A stretch of 64,000 bases of DNA. It comes from WHSM01 sp036375165 (GTDB lineage: Bacteria; Actinomycetota; Actinomycetes; Mycobacteriales; Micromonosporaceae). How positions within the stretch are numbered: the stretch's first letter is position 1; the number at the start of each line of letters is the position of its first letter. The DNA lies in contig DASUSI010000030.1 of the NCBI GenBank assembly GCA_036375165.1, positions 1 through 64,000 on the forward strand, given 5' to 3'. Below the pieces are notes generated by a model that did not search any database, was not told where the DNA came from, and saw only the letters and a program-made list of their open reading frames with translations. Below, one piece after another: positions 42,515 through 51,679 of this stretch. A program made the translations under genes and the position numbers.

Positions 42515-43069
42515 ATGGTGTCCTCGACCGCGGTCCCCGAGGCGTTCACCCGTGCCGTGGGTGGCCTGCGTGCGGTGCGCCCGCGGGAGGAGATCCTGCT
42601 CGAGGAGATCGCACCGCCCCGGCGGTTGGCCCCGTACGCCTTCGCGCAGGCGGCCACGGTGTTGCGCGACGACGACGAGGTCGCAACCGGCCGGCTGGTT
42701 CTGTTACACGACCCGGCGGGGCACGACTCCTGGCAGGGCACGTTGCGGCTGGTCACGTACATCACCGCTGAACTGGACGTCGAGATGGTCACCGACCCGT
42801 TGCTGCCGGCGGTGGGCTGGAGCTGGTTGATCGACGCGCTGGACAGCTGCGGCGCACACCACACCGCGATCGGTGGCACCGTCACCCAGACCACTTCCAC
42901 CAGATTCGGCGAGCTCGCTGGGCCGGCGGCCGCCGCAGACCTGGAGATCCGCGCGTCCTGGACCCCGCTTCAGGACGACCTGGCACCCCACCTGCGAGCC
43001 TGGTGCCTGCTCCTGGGGTCCGCCGCTGGCCTGCCGCCACCCGGTGTGAGTGCCCTTTCCGCCGGCTGA
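42515..43069 (+). CDS. DUF3000 protein
   Basis: 184 residues. Sequence such as VRPREEILLEEIAPPRRLAP (from about residue 20), GRLVLLHDPAGHDSWQGTLR and DPLLPAVGWSWLIDALD fits the DUF3000 family, which lies beside hemE in many actinobacteria (Rv2680 as I remember). Function unknown; probably cytosolic. Divergent from hemE and sharing its promoter region. Confidence 0.85.
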   Translation: MVSSTAVPEAFTRAVGGLRAVRPREEILLEEIAPPRRLAPYAFAQAATVLRDDDEVATGRLVLLHDPAGHDSWQGTLRLVTYITAELDVEMVTDPLLPAVGWSWLIDALDSCGAHHTAIGGTVTQTTSTRFGELAGPAAAADLEIRASWTPLQDDLAPHLRAWCLLLGSAAGLPPPGVSALSAG

Positions 43070-43094
43070 CCAGGCACCTGCTGCCGCTGATCGC

Positions 43095-43853
43095 TCAACT
43101 GATCAGCCGTTGCGCGTTCTGACACGGCACCCGCAGCGCGCTGAGTTTCTGCTGGGCGGTCGCCTCGTCGTTCCTGCCGGCCGCTTCCAGGAACTCGAAC
43201 AGCAGGCTCAGGCACTTCGCGATGGTCTCCTTCTCATCGGTGAGGTCCTCGTTTTCGCCCTGCTTGCGCTCAAGCTCATCGTTGGCGGTGTCGAGATCCT
43301 CCCGCAACGCCTTGAGCTTCTTCTCGTTGTCGCTGATCGTCGAGTCCCGGGTGGCGACAGTCCGGTTGGCCGCATCGAGCTTGTCGTTGGTCGAGATCAG
43401 GAAACCACCGAGGACCAGGGAAACCACCAGGAACAACGCTGTCGTACCCGCCAACACCGCCGGCCACGGACTCTTCCCGGCCGGTGCCGGGCTGGTGAGC
43501 GGTGGCCCGGACTGAGGACCGCCCGGCAGGTGCGGCATCGGCATGGTGTGTGACACCGCCGGCTGGGTGGTGCCGAATCCGGGGCCACTGGTCGGGGGCG
43601 GCCCGAACTCCGGTGTGCCGGCCGGCGGGACGCCGTACCCGGGGCTGGTTGGAGCCGGCGGGCCGGGCGGCTGGGCTGGTGGCGGCTGCGGCTCGGCCCA
43701 GCCCGGCTGGTGCGGCTGGGCCTGTCCCCAGACAGGCTGTGACGGCGGGGACTGTGGTTGCTGTTGCGTCGGTTCGCCCCAGCCGGGCTGCGCCGGCTCC
43801 TGCTGTGGCTGGTCCGGCTGGTATCCGCCGGACCCGTATCCGGGGTGACCCAT
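43095..43853 (-). CDS. Pro/Gln-rich membrane protein with coiled coil
   Basis: 252 residues from ATG (MGHPGYGS). Residues 1-125 are low-complexity Pro/Gly/Gln with many tryptophans; then one membrane helix (SPWPAVLAGTTALFLVVSLV). The remainder is a coiled coil (STNDKLDAANRTVATRDSTI, KLKALREDLDTANDELERK), probably extracytoplasmic, with two cysteines near the end. The layout resembles actinobacterial membrane proteins of unknown function. It is 131 bases downstream of the protease gene, same strand. Confidence 0.7.
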   Translation of the reverse strand: MGHPGYGSGGYQPDQPQQEPAQPGWGEPTQQQPQSPPSQPVWGQAQPHQPGWAEPQPPPAQPPGPPAPTSPGYGVPPAGTPEFGPPPTSGPGFGTTQPAVSHTMPMPHLPGGPQSGPPLTSPAPAGKSPWPAVLAGTTALFLVVSLVLGGFLISTNDKLDAANRTVATRDSTISDNEKKLKALREDLDTANDELERKQGENEDLTDEKETIAKCLSLLFEFLEAAGRNDEATAQQKLSALRVPCQNAQRLIS

Positions 43854-43984
43854 CGTTGTCTCGCCTTCCGTTCTCGCCCGGGGAGTCCCCGTCGTGGCGT
43901 CTCCAGGTACCTGTGCGCACTGTTCGATCAGCCGATCCGGCTCACCGGCCGACGGTTCCAGCCCAGCGCCAGCTTGACTCCAGC

Positions 43985-44881
43985 TCAACAGATGGAGTCA
44001 AAGGAGTCGCAGGCGACCCCGATCGGCACCGCGAAGCCGATCCCCTCGGCATCCATCACCTTCGCCGTGGCCAGGCCGACGACCCTGCCACCCGCGTCGA
44101 GCACCGGCCCCCCGGAGTTGCCAGGGTTGATCGCCGCGTCGAACTGTATGTACCGCTGTCTGCGACCCGGGATCGGTCGGATTTTACTGATCACTCCGCT
44201 GGTCACGGTGTCTTCCAGGCCGGCCGGCGCACCAACCACCACCACCGGTTCCCCGGGAACCGGCGGAGCGGTGGCCAGCCGCAGCAGGGGAATCATCGTG
44301 CGGGTCTCAAGCAACGCGACGTCTCCCCGGGGGTTGACGGCCAACAACATCGCGGTGTGCCTGGTCCCCTCCCGACTGAGCCGTATCTTGTCGCCCCTTG
44401 ACACGTCTTCCACCACGTGCTCGTTGGAAAGCAGATACGTGCCGCCGTCCGGGGTACGGGCCATCGCGAACGCCGTACCGCTGGCTCGACCCGCGGTCAC
44501 CCGGAAGACGCTGGGCAGCGCGTGCCTCGCCACCGCGACCGGGTCCAGGGTGCGGCGTAGCCGCTCGGTGAGGGCGTCGGTACGGTCCTCAAGCTCCGCC
44601 AGCCGCCGCTGGTACACGTGCCCGGCCGCCGCGGCGTCGCGTGACGAGCGTTCCGCCTGCTCCCGAAGTTCGGACAGCTGTGTCTCCTGCACCAGCACGA
44701 CCAGGCTGAGCAGGACGGACAGGCCAAGGGCGAGGTAACCGAGCCACGGCGGACCTGATGACCGGTCGACGGCATTCAGCAGGCTGAAGGGGTCCGGCAC
44801 CGGGCCACCGGACCAGGGCCGGTCATCCTGGACGCCGTCGGACAGGCCCGGAGGCGGCCCCTCGCCGTTGGTCACCGTCAT
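43985..44881 (-). CDS. membrane-anchored trypsin-like serine protease, no PDZ domain
   Basis: 298 residues from ATG. One membrane helix (about 50-68, YLALGLSVLLSLVVLVQ) is followed by a coiled coil (about 70-120: EDRTDALTERLRRTLDPV) and a trypsin-like domain. The catalytic triad is visible as NEHVV (His), GDVALLE (Asp) and GNSGGPV (Ser). Unlike HtrA it ends without PDZ. It probably cleaves unfolded or envelope proteins on the outer face. The gene is divergent from rnd; the next gene also has a membrane helix plus coiled coil. Confidence 0.85.
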   Translation of the reverse strand: MTVTNGEGPPPGLSDGVQDDRPWSGGPVPDPFSLLNAVDRSSGPPWLGYLALGLSVLLSLVVLVQETQLSELREQAERSSRDAAAAGHVYQRRLAELEDRTDALTERLRRTLDPVAVARHALPSVFRVTAGRASGTAFAMARTPDGGTYLLSNEHVVEDVSRGDKIRLSREGTRHTAMLLAVNPRGDVALLETRTMIPLLRLATAPPVPGEPVVVVGAPAGLEDTVTSGVISKIRPIPGRRQRYIQFDAAINPGNSGGPVLDAGGRVVGLATAKVMDAEGIGFAVPIGVACDSFDSIC

Positions 44882-44998
44882 GCTCCCCGTCCTCCCCTGC
44901 CCGTACCGGCCAGGCGCAGCCCACAGTATGGTGCCTGAACGGCACCTGGAGGCGGGGCGGTCCTCGGCTATCCGCCCGTTGCCTCGTACGGTGGGCAG

Positions 44999-46288
44999 GT
45001 GACCCAAGGACCACCACCGCACCAGGGAGAACGCGGCCGGCAAGCTCCCGAGCCGGCACATGGAACATATCCACACGATGCGGACGCGGCGCAGACACCG
45101 GTGGTCCTCACCACGCCCCGGGAGGGCACTCCAGCTCCCATCGAGACGGCAGAGGCCCTGGAGCAGGCGACCAAGCGGCTGGTGGAGGGAACCGGGCCAC
45201 TCGCGGTCGACGCCGAACGGGCGTCCGGCTACCGCTACAGCCACCGGGCGTACCTGATCCAACTGCGTCGCGCTGGCGCCGGCACCTTCCTCATCGACCC
45301 CCTGGGCTTTGACGACCTCGCCGCGCTCGGACAGACCCTGGTGGACACCGAATGGGTGCTCCACGCGGCCAGTCAGGACCTGCCCTGTCTGACCGACGCC
45401 GGGATGCGACCGAGAAAGGTGTTCGACACCGAACTCGGGGCCCGGCTGGCCGGCTTCGAACGGGTCGGACTCGCCGCTCTCACGGAGCGGCTGCTGGGCT
45501 ACACCCTGGAAAAGCACCACTCGGCGGCCGACTGGAGCAACCGTCCGCTACCGAAATCCTGGCTGACGTACGCGGCGCTGGACGTGGAACTGCTGATCGA
45601 ACTCAGGTACGCGCTCGCGGCCGAACTGGAGCGGCAGGGCAAGCTGGGATGGGCCGAGGAAGAGTTCGCCGCACTGCTCGACGCACCACCGCCGCGGCCT
45701 CGTCCTGACCCGTGGCGGCGCACTTCCGGCATCCACAAGGCCCGGGGTGCCCGGGCCTTGGCGCGGGTACGTGCCCTGTGGCAGGCGCGAGACGAGATCG
45801 CCCGACGCCGGGACGTCGCTCCGGGACGGATTCTTCCCGACGCGGCGATCATGGCCGCGGCACAGGGCGACCCGGCGGATGCTCAGGCGCTGACCGCGCT
45901 GCCGGGGTTCGGCGGCCGGGCCACCCGCAAGCTGGCCCGGGTCTGGCTGCGGGCCCTGACCGACGCCAGGCAACTGCCGGACGACCAACTGCCCACTCCC
46001 ACCACACCGAGCGACGGGCCACCGCCGCCCCACCGCTGGGCCGAACGGGACCCGGCCGCCGCGGAGCGCCTGGTCCGCTGCCGCGCGGCCATCAACCGCA
46101 TCGCCGAGGAGATCGCGGTTCCGCCGGAGAACCTGATCCTTCCGGACTCGGTGCGTCGGCTGGCGTGGTCACCGCCGGAACCACCGTCGGAGCGGACCAC
46201 AGTGGACGCGCTCGCCGGCTACGGTGCCCGTCAGTGGCAGATCAGGTTGACCGCCGGGCCACTGGCCGCCGCGCTCGCCGGCCAGTAG
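44999..46288 (+). CDS. rnd: ribonuclease D-type 3'-5' exonuclease with HRDC domain
   Basis: 429 residues from GTG. Exonuclease motifs: VDAERASGY (D and E), WVLHAASQDLPCL (D) and YAALDVELLIEL (Y...D), the DEDDy set. HRDC-like segments at about 240-310 and 345-420 (ARGARALARVRALWQARDEI) are typical. It trims tRNA or other RNA 3' ends. Corresponds to Rv2681 in remembered order. A Pro-rich N-terminal extension of about 45 residues precedes the domain. Confidence 0.9.
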   Translation: MTQGPPPHQGERGRQAPEPAHGTYPHDADAAQTPVVLTTPREGTPAPIETAEALEQATKRLVEGTGPLAVDAERASGYRYSHRAYLIQLRRAGAGTFLIDPLGFDDLAALGQTLVDTEWVLHAASQDLPCLTDAGMRPRKVFDTELGARLAGFERVGLAALTERLLGYTLEKHHSAADWSNRPLPKSWLTYAALDVELLIELRYALAAELERQGKLGWAEEEFAALLDAPPPRPRPDPWRRTSGIHKARGARALARVRALWQARDEIARRRDVAPGRILPDAAIMAAAQGDPADAQALTALPGFGGRATRKLARVWLRALTDARQLPDDQLPTPTTPSDGPPPPHRWAERDPAAAERLVRCRAAINRIAEEIAVPPENLILPDSVRRLAWSPPEPPSERTTVDALAGYGARQWQIRLTAGPLAAALAGQ

Positions 46289-46325
46289 CCCCGGCTTCTC
46301 CGCCTCGCCGTCCGGGAGGACCCGG

Positions 46326-47450
46326 TCAGGGCTGTACGTGTACCACGACCCGCTGGGCGGAGTTGTTCGCCATCCCCTGAAGATTCCACCCCGCGTCGAC
46401 CGGCTGGACGTTGCCGGCGACGTCGCTGGCCCGCGCCAGCAACACGTACCGGCCGGTGTCGGCCACGTTCCATCGGTACGTCCACCGGCTCCACGCCCAC
46501 GGTCCCACAGCCGGCTCGAGGCCGGCGTCTGTCCAGGTGGCACCGTCATCGACGCTCACCTCCACCCTGGACACCAGGGCCTGGCCGGACCACGCCCGCC
46601 CCACCAGCTGATGCCCGCCGGGCCGTATCGTGCGCTGCCGTGACATGAAATCCGGGAACCCCGGCGGCACCATCAGGGCGCGCGGCCTGACCCGGGTTAC
46701 CGGATCCCCGGGCTCGTCCGGGTGCTGCTTGAGCCGATAGGCGGTCGCGTTCTGGAACCCGGTGAACGGCCTGTCGGTGACCGTGATCGACCGTAACCAC
46801 TTCACCTGTGTCATGCCGTACCAGCCGGGAACCACCAGCCGAAGCGGGAAACCGTGCTGCGGCGGCAGTGCAAGACCGTTCATCTGGTACGCCAACAGCA
46901 CCTCGTCGCGCATCGCGTCGGCAAGTGGCAGCCCACGCTGGTAGTCCTGCTCGAACCCGCGCTCAATCCCGTGGTCGGCCCCGGTGAACACCACGTCCAC
47001 GGCGTCCGACTCCGGCTCGGCCTCCGCCAGCAGTGCCCCGAGTGGGGTACCGGTCCACTGCGCGGTGCCGACGGCTTCGTTCAGCCAAGGTTGGCTCACT
47101 GGACGCGGCAGCAACCGCGCCCGGCCGTTGCCAGCACACTCCAGGGTCACCGGCATCGTCACCGCGCTCCGACCGCGCAACTCCTCAAGGGTGAGGCTGA
47201 CCGGGCGGCGTACCGCTCCGTCGATGGTGAGCCGCCATTCGGCGCTGTCCACGGCCGGAATGTCGTAGTGCACCAGCAGGTAGTGCAGGCCGACGGGCGT
47301 GATGTCGTACCGCAGCGCCTCCAGCGGCATGCCGTGGTTGCGGGTCGCGAGCTGAAGTTCGTCGACCCCGATGCCCTCATCGGGTCCGGCTACCCGGGAG
47401 GGCGCGCTGATCTGATCGAACCCATCCGCTGCTTCCACCATGCCGTCCAT
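46326..47450 (-). CDS. sulfite oxidase-type molybdopterin enzyme
   Basis: 374 residues from ATG (MDGMVEAAD) with GGAGGG upstream. The molybdenum-coordinating Cys is in VTLECAGNGR; GADHGIERGFEQDY and FPLRLVVPGWYGMTQVKWL are the sulfite-oxidase substrate and cofactor regions, and a dimerisation domain (about 260-370, VSRVEVSVDDGATW) follows. It probably oxidises sulfite or related compounds. No signal peptide, so it is likely cytosolic. Convergent with rnd. Confidence 0.9.
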   Translation of the reverse strand: MDGMVEAADGFDQISAPSRVAGPDEGIGVDELQLATRNHGMPLEALRYDITPVGLHYLLVHYDIPAVDSAEWRLTIDGAVRRPVSLTLEELRGRSAVTMPVTLECAGNGRARLLPRPVSQPWLNEAVGTAQWTGTPLGALLAEAEPESDAVDVVFTGADHGIERGFEQDYQRGLPLADAMRDEVLLAYQMNGLALPPQHGFPLRLVVPGWYGMTQVKWLRSITVTDRPFTGFQNATAYRLKQHPDEPGDPVTRVRPRALMVPPGFPDFMSRQRTIRPGGHQLVGRAWSGQALVSRVEVSVDDGATWTDAGLEPAVGPWAWSRWTYRWNVADTGRYVLLARASDVAGNVQPVDAGWNLQGMANNSAQRVVVHVQP

Positions 47451-47681
47451 CAAGCCCTCCTACGAGCTGTCCACCATGCCGCCAGCATGTGCCGCCACCC
47501 GACCGTGGCACCATCCCCCGGGTGGGCTCACCTGACAGACACCGGTGGGGCTCCTGGCGGCACGTACGGCGATCCGCCATGATCTTGTCATGACGGCCAC
47601 TGATCCCGCGTCCTTCGGCCGGTGGTGTGGTGCGCCCGGGTCGGTAAAAATCTCCAGTAGGTATTTGGACTTAGGCAACTC

Positions 47682-47710
47682 TTGACGCAATCACCCTGGC
47701 GGCCTACCGT
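47682..47710 (+). promoter_or_regulatory. sigma-70-type promoter of the secreted peptidase gene
   Basis: TTGACG (47682-47687) and TACCGT (47705-47710) are spaced by exactly 17 bases, 34 bases upstream of the start codon. The -35 is close to consensus. The region just upstream (47645-47681) is unusually A+T-rich and holds TTTGGACTTAGG, a possible activator site. Confidence 0.6.
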
Positions 47711-47744
47711 CCGGCCATCACCCCAGAACCTGGAGGCATCCTCC

Positions 47745-49034
47745 ATGAGATCACGTCGACATCTGGTCCGTGTGCTGGTCGCGAGCGGCGCTGTGGTCGC
47801 GCTGATGGCAAGCGGCACCGCCACCGTCTCCGCCGCCACCCAAAAGGCGGACACCCAGGGCAGGGACATCACCTACACCAGGTGGACCAGCAGCACCGAG
47901 TTCGCGGCGGGCAGCGCGGATGGCGCGGCCACGGCGGGCGACGCGCTGACGATCGGTAGCCCGGTGGGCACGTTGGACTACACTGACCCGTTCGGCGACG
48001 GCTCCGCCCGCCGGTACGAGTACGCCCGATGGACCTCTCCCCTGGTGACTCCCGGGCACGCCGCCACCGAGGCGATCCCGTCCTGGAACGCCGACACCCC
48101 GGGCGGCACCTGGATCCAGGTCAACATGCGGGGCGTCAACCAACTGGGCACCTTCACGAAGTGGTACATCATGGGCCGTTGGGCCGCCGGTGACAGCGAG
48201 ATCCACGCCACCTCCGTACCGGCGCAGGGCGACGACGACGGGTTCGTCGCCATCGACACCTTCATCGCCCGAGACGGCCGTGCGTGGACCAGCTGGCAGC
48301 TGCAGGTGGTCCTGCTCCGGCCGGCCGGCAGCGGCGACACACCGTCGGTGCGCACCGTCGGTGCGGTGGCGTCCAAGCTGCCCGCGCCGGGCAAGCTGAC
48401 CCCCAGCACTCCGTCCGGGGTGGTGCGCACGCTGCCGGTGCCGCAGTACTCGCAGGAGATCCACATCGGCCATTACCCGCAGTGGGACAACGGCGGCGAG
48501 GCATGGTGCAGCCCGACGTCAACGTCGATGGCCGTGGCCTACTGGGGCACCGGCCCGGCACCTGGGGACTACGACTGGGTGGAGCCCAAGCCACACACCG
48601 ACCCCTGGGTGGACTACGCCGCCCGGCACGTCTTCGACTACAGCTACAACGGTGCCGGCAACTGGCCGTTCAACACCGCGTACGCGGCCCGGTTCGGCCT
48701 GGAGGGCTTCGTCACCCGGCTGCGCTCGCTGAACGAGGCAGAGCGGTTCATCGCCGCCGGGATCCCACTGGTGGTGTCCGCGTCGTGGAAGAAGAACGAG
48801 GTGCCCGGTGCGGACTTCGGCACCAATGGGCACCTCGCGTTGATCGTGGGGTTCGACGCCGCCGGTAACCCGGTGATGAACGACCCGTTCGCACCGAGCG
48901 ACGCGCAGGTTCGCAAGACCTTCGGCCGTGCCGAGTTCGAAAGTGTCTGGCTCAACCACAGCGGCGGTGTCACGTACGTGATCCACCCACCCGGGGTACC
49001 GCTGCCAGCCTCCCCGTCCCAACCCAACTGGTGA
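47745..49034 (+). CDS. secreted C39-type cysteine peptidase
   Basis: 429 residues from ATG with GGAGG. A signal peptide ends after about residue 30 (TATVSAATQKA). Residues of about 70-210 form a beta-rich module; the peptidase domain follows with EAWCSPTSTSMAVAYWG (nucleophile Cys) and NGHLALIVGFDAAGNPVMND (catalytic His and Asp). It is the peptidase C39-family type seen in actinobacterial secretomes. It has its own promoter and a strong terminator, so it is transcribed alone. Confidence 0.87.
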   Translation: MRSRRHLVRVLVASGAVVALMASGTATVSAATQKADTQGRDITYTRWTSSTEFAAGSADGAATAGDALTIGSPVGTLDYTDPFGDGSARRYEYARWTSPLVTPGHAATEAIPSWNADTPGGTWIQVNMRGVNQLGTFTKWYIMGRWAAGDSEIHATSVPAQGDDDGFVAIDTFIARDGRAWTSWQLQVVLLRPAGSGDTPSVRTVGAVASKLPAPGKLTPSTPSGVVRTLPVPQYSQEIHIGHYPQWDNGGEAWCSPTSTSMAVAYWGTGPAPGDYDWVEPKPHTDPWVDYAARHVFDYSYNGAGNWPFNTAYAARFGLEGFVTRLRSLNEAERFIAAGIPLVVSASWKKNEVPGADFGTNGHLALIVGFDAAGNPVMNDPFAPSDAQVRKTFGRAEFESVWLNHSGGVTYVIHPPGVPLPASPSQPNW

Positions 49035-49045
49035 CTCCTCCCACA

Positions 49046-49083
49046 GGAGCGCCCCGGTGCCAACGGTGCCGCCGGGGCGCTCC
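49046..49083 (+). terminator. factor-independent terminator after the C39 peptidase
   Basis: A 12-base perfect stem, GGAGCGCCCCGG (49046-49057) with CCGGGGCGCTCC (49072-49083), closed by a 14-base loop and followed by TT. It starts 12 bases after the stop codon. Confidence 0.8.
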
Positions 49084-49124
49084 TTCCCGCGGCGGCCGGA
49101 CCAGGCGGTGGCTACGCTGACCAG

Positions 49125-49661
49125 ATGACCCGGTACGCGGCCCTGCTCCGCGCCATCAACCTGGGCAGCCGGAACCGGATCCCGATGGCGGACCTGCGAG
49201 CGCTGCTTTCCGGCCTGGGACTGTCCGACGTGCGTACCCACCTGCAGAGCGGCAATGCGGTGTTCGGCAGCGACACCGGACCGGAGGCGCTGTGCGGCCA
49301 GATCGAGCAGGCGATCGGGCGGGAGTTCGGCCTACGGGTGGCATGCCTGCTGCGCACCCGCGACGAACTGCGGGTCGTGATCGAGGACAACCCACTCGCC
49401 GATGTCGCTGACAACGGTTCGAAGCTGATGGCGCTGTTCCTCTCCGAAACCCCTGACCCGGCGCTGCTGGCCCGCAACGATCCGGTCGCACTCGACCCGC
49501 AGCGGGTACGGATCGGACAGCGGGTGATCTACCAGTGGTGCCCGAACGGCCTGATGGCCGCCCCGTCGGTCGGTGCGTTCGTGGAGAAACACCTGAAGCT
49601 CACGGTTACCGCACGCAACTGGAACACGGTGACCAAACTGGGAAGCCTACTGAACATCTGA
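49125..49661 (+). CDS. DUF1697 protein
   Basis: 178 residues from ATG. YAALLRAINLGSRNRIPMAD opens the DUF1697 family (MRGIN-like motif), and VRTHLQSGNAVFGSD plus VTARNWNTVTKLGSLL close it. Function is unknown; the fold is said to be two ferredoxin-like halves. No operon partners; 23 bases separate it from the convergent dxs gene. Confidence 0.88.
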   Translation: MTRYAALLRAINLGSRNRIPMADLRALLSGLGLSDVRTHLQSGNAVFGSDTGPEALCGQIEQAIGREFGLRVACLLRTRDELRVVIEDNPLADVADNGSKLMALFLSETPDPALLARNDPVALDPQRVRIGQRVIYQWCPNGLMAAPSVGAFVEKHLKLTVTARNWNTVTKLGSLLNI

Positions 49662-49684
49662 GACCGAATGGGTGTCCGCCGCGC

Positions 49685-51634
49685 TCACTTGGCCCCGTCC
49701 AGCGCGGGACTGGGCGTGGCCATCTCGTCCAGGCGCGACAGCCACTCGGTGACTTCCCGAGCCACGTCCTGCGGCGTCAGCCCGAGGTCGGCCAACAGTT
49801 GCCCCCGGCTGCCGTGCGGGTGGAACCCCGGTGCCACGCCCACGTCGCGTACCGGCGTGGCGACGTCCACGTCCCGCAGCGCCTGCGCCACCGCGGTACC
49901 GACGCCGCCGGACCGGATACCGTCCTCCACCGTGACCACCAGCCGGTGCTCGGCGGCCAACTGGACCAAGCGCGGCGACACCGGGCGTGCCCAACGGGGG
50001 TCGACCACCGTGACTCCGTACCCCTGCTCGCCGATCCGCTCCGCCGTTTGTACGCCGAGGTGCCCGAACGCGCCGACCGCGACCAGCAGGACGTCCCGGC
50101 GTCGCGACCGGTGCAGCACGTCGACCGCGTCGAGGCCGCGACCCAGACGCTCCACCGCCGGCAGGTCGTCGGGCACGGTACCGGTCGGGAACCGCACGAC
50201 AGTCGGCCCGTCCGTGACGTTCACGGCCTCCCGCAGCTCCTCCCGCAACGTGACGGCGTCGCGGGGTGCCGCGATCCGCAACCCGGGCACCACCCCGAAC
50301 ACCGAAAGGTCCCAGATGCCGTAGTGGCTGGGGCCGTCAGGGCCGGTGATTCCGGCGCGGTCCAGGACAAAGGTCACCGGAAGCCGGTGCATCGCCACGT
50401 CCAGCAGCACCTGGTCGAACGCCCGGTTCAAAAACGTGGAGTAGACCGCAACCACCGGGTGCATGCCGCCGAGCGCGAGTCCGGCGGCTGACGTGGCCGC
50501 GTGCTGCTCGGCGATGCCAACGTCGAACACCCGGCCCGGATATTTCGCCGCGAGCTTGGAGATCCCGGTGGGGATGGCCATCGCCGCGGTGATGCCCACA
50601 ATGTCCGGTCGCTCTTCGGCGAGCGTCACCAGCTCGTCGGCGAAGATCGTGGTCCATTTCGGACCGGACGAGCCGAGCGGTTTTCCGGTCCGCGGGTCGA
50701 ACGCCGGTGGTCCGTGTAAGCAATCGTCCTCGTCGTTCTCCGCGGGCGGGTAACCGTAGCCCTTGCGGGTCACCGCGTGCACGATCACCGGGCCGCCGAA
50801 GTGCCTGGCGCGGCCGAGCGCCCGCTCCAGAGCCGGGATGTCGTGGCCGTCCACCGGGCCGACGTATTTGATGCCGAGGTCCTCGAACATCGCCTGCGGT
50901 GCCACGGCGTCCTTGAGGCCCTTCTTGATCGCGTGCAACGCCTCGTACAGTGGCGCTCCGACCAGCGGGGTGTGGCCCAGCGTGTCCTTCACCAGGTCCA
51001 GCACCTTCTCGTACTGCGGGTTGAGACGGAGGCTGGCGAGATGGTCGGCGAGCCCACCGATGGTGGGGGCGTAGGAGCGGCCGTTGTCGTTGACAACGAT
51101 CACCAGTCGGCTGCGCTTGGCGGCGGCGATGTTGTTGAGCGCCTCCCAGCACATCCCGCCGGTGAGCGCTCCGTCCCCGACCACCGCCACCACGTGCCGG
51201 TTCTCACCACGCATGGTGTACGCCTTGGCCAGCCCGTCGGCATAGGACAGTGCGGTGGAAGCGTGGGAGTTCTCGATCACATCGTGATCGCTCTCCGCCT
51301 GGTTCGGGTACCCGGAGATGCCGCCACGCTGCCGCAGCTCGTCGAAACCGTCCTGGCGGCCGGTGAGGATCTTGTGTACGTACGCCTGGTGCCCGGTGTC
51401 GAACAGGATCCGGTCAGCGGGTGAGTCGAACACCCGGTGCAGCGCGATCGTCAACTCCACAGCTCCCAGGTTCGGCCCGAGGTGCCCGCCGGTCCGGGAC
51501 ACCTTCTCGACCAGGAAGTCGCGAATCTCCGAGGCCAGGACGCCGAGCACCTCCGGCGACAGACGCTTGAGATCGGCGGGGGTACGAACCTGCGCGAGAA
51601 GCGCTGCGTGGGCCTCGCTGTCACCGGCACTCAT
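49685..51634 (-). CDS. dxs: 1-deoxy-D-xylulose-5-phosphate synthase
   Basis: 649 residues from ATG (MSAGDSEAHA). First step of the MEP isoprenoid pathway, condensing pyruvate and glyceraldehyde 3-phosphate with thiamine diphosphate. GDGALTGGMCWEALNNIA is the ThDP-binding motif; the transketolase pyrimidine domain opens with FVLDRAGITGPDGPSHYG. ENSHASTALSYADGLA and PVDGHDIPALERAL are also diagnostic. The open frame continues upstream, but family sequence begins here. Divergent from the SDR gene. Confidence 0.94.
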   Translation of the reverse strand: MSAGDSEAHAALLAQVRTPADLKRLSPEVLGVLASEIRDFLVEKVSRTGGHLGPNLGAVELTIALHRVFDSPADRILFDTGHQAYVHKILTGRQDGFDELRQRGGISGYPNQAESDHDVIENSHASTALSYADGLAKAYTMRGENRHVVAVVGDGALTGGMCWEALNNIAAAKRSRLVIVVNDNGRSYAPTIGGLADHLASLRLNPQYEKVLDLVKDTLGHTPLVGAPLYEALHAIKKGLKDAVAPQAMFEDLGIKYVGPVDGHDIPALERALGRARHFGGPVIVHAVTRKGYGYPPAENDEDDCLHGPPAFDPRTGKPLGSSGPKWTTIFADELVTLAEERPDIVGITAAMAIPTGISKLAAKYPGRVFDVGIAEQHAATSAAGLALGGMHPVVAVYSTFLNRAFDQVLLDVAMHRLPVTFVLDRAGITGPDGPSHYGIWDLSVFGVVPGLRIAAPRDAVTLREELREAVNVTDGPTVVRFPTGTVPDDLPAVERLGRGLDAVDVLHRSRRRDVLLVAVGAFGHLGVQTAERIGEQGYGVTVVDPRWARPVSPRLVQLAAEHRLVVTVEDGIRSGGVGTAVAQALRDVDVATPVRDVGVAPGFHPHGSRGQLLADLGLTPQDVAREVTEWLSRLDEMATPSPALDGAK

Positions 51635-51679
51635 GGTCGGCCAGTCTAGTCCTGCCGCCCGTCTGGCAACCTGTTGAGT

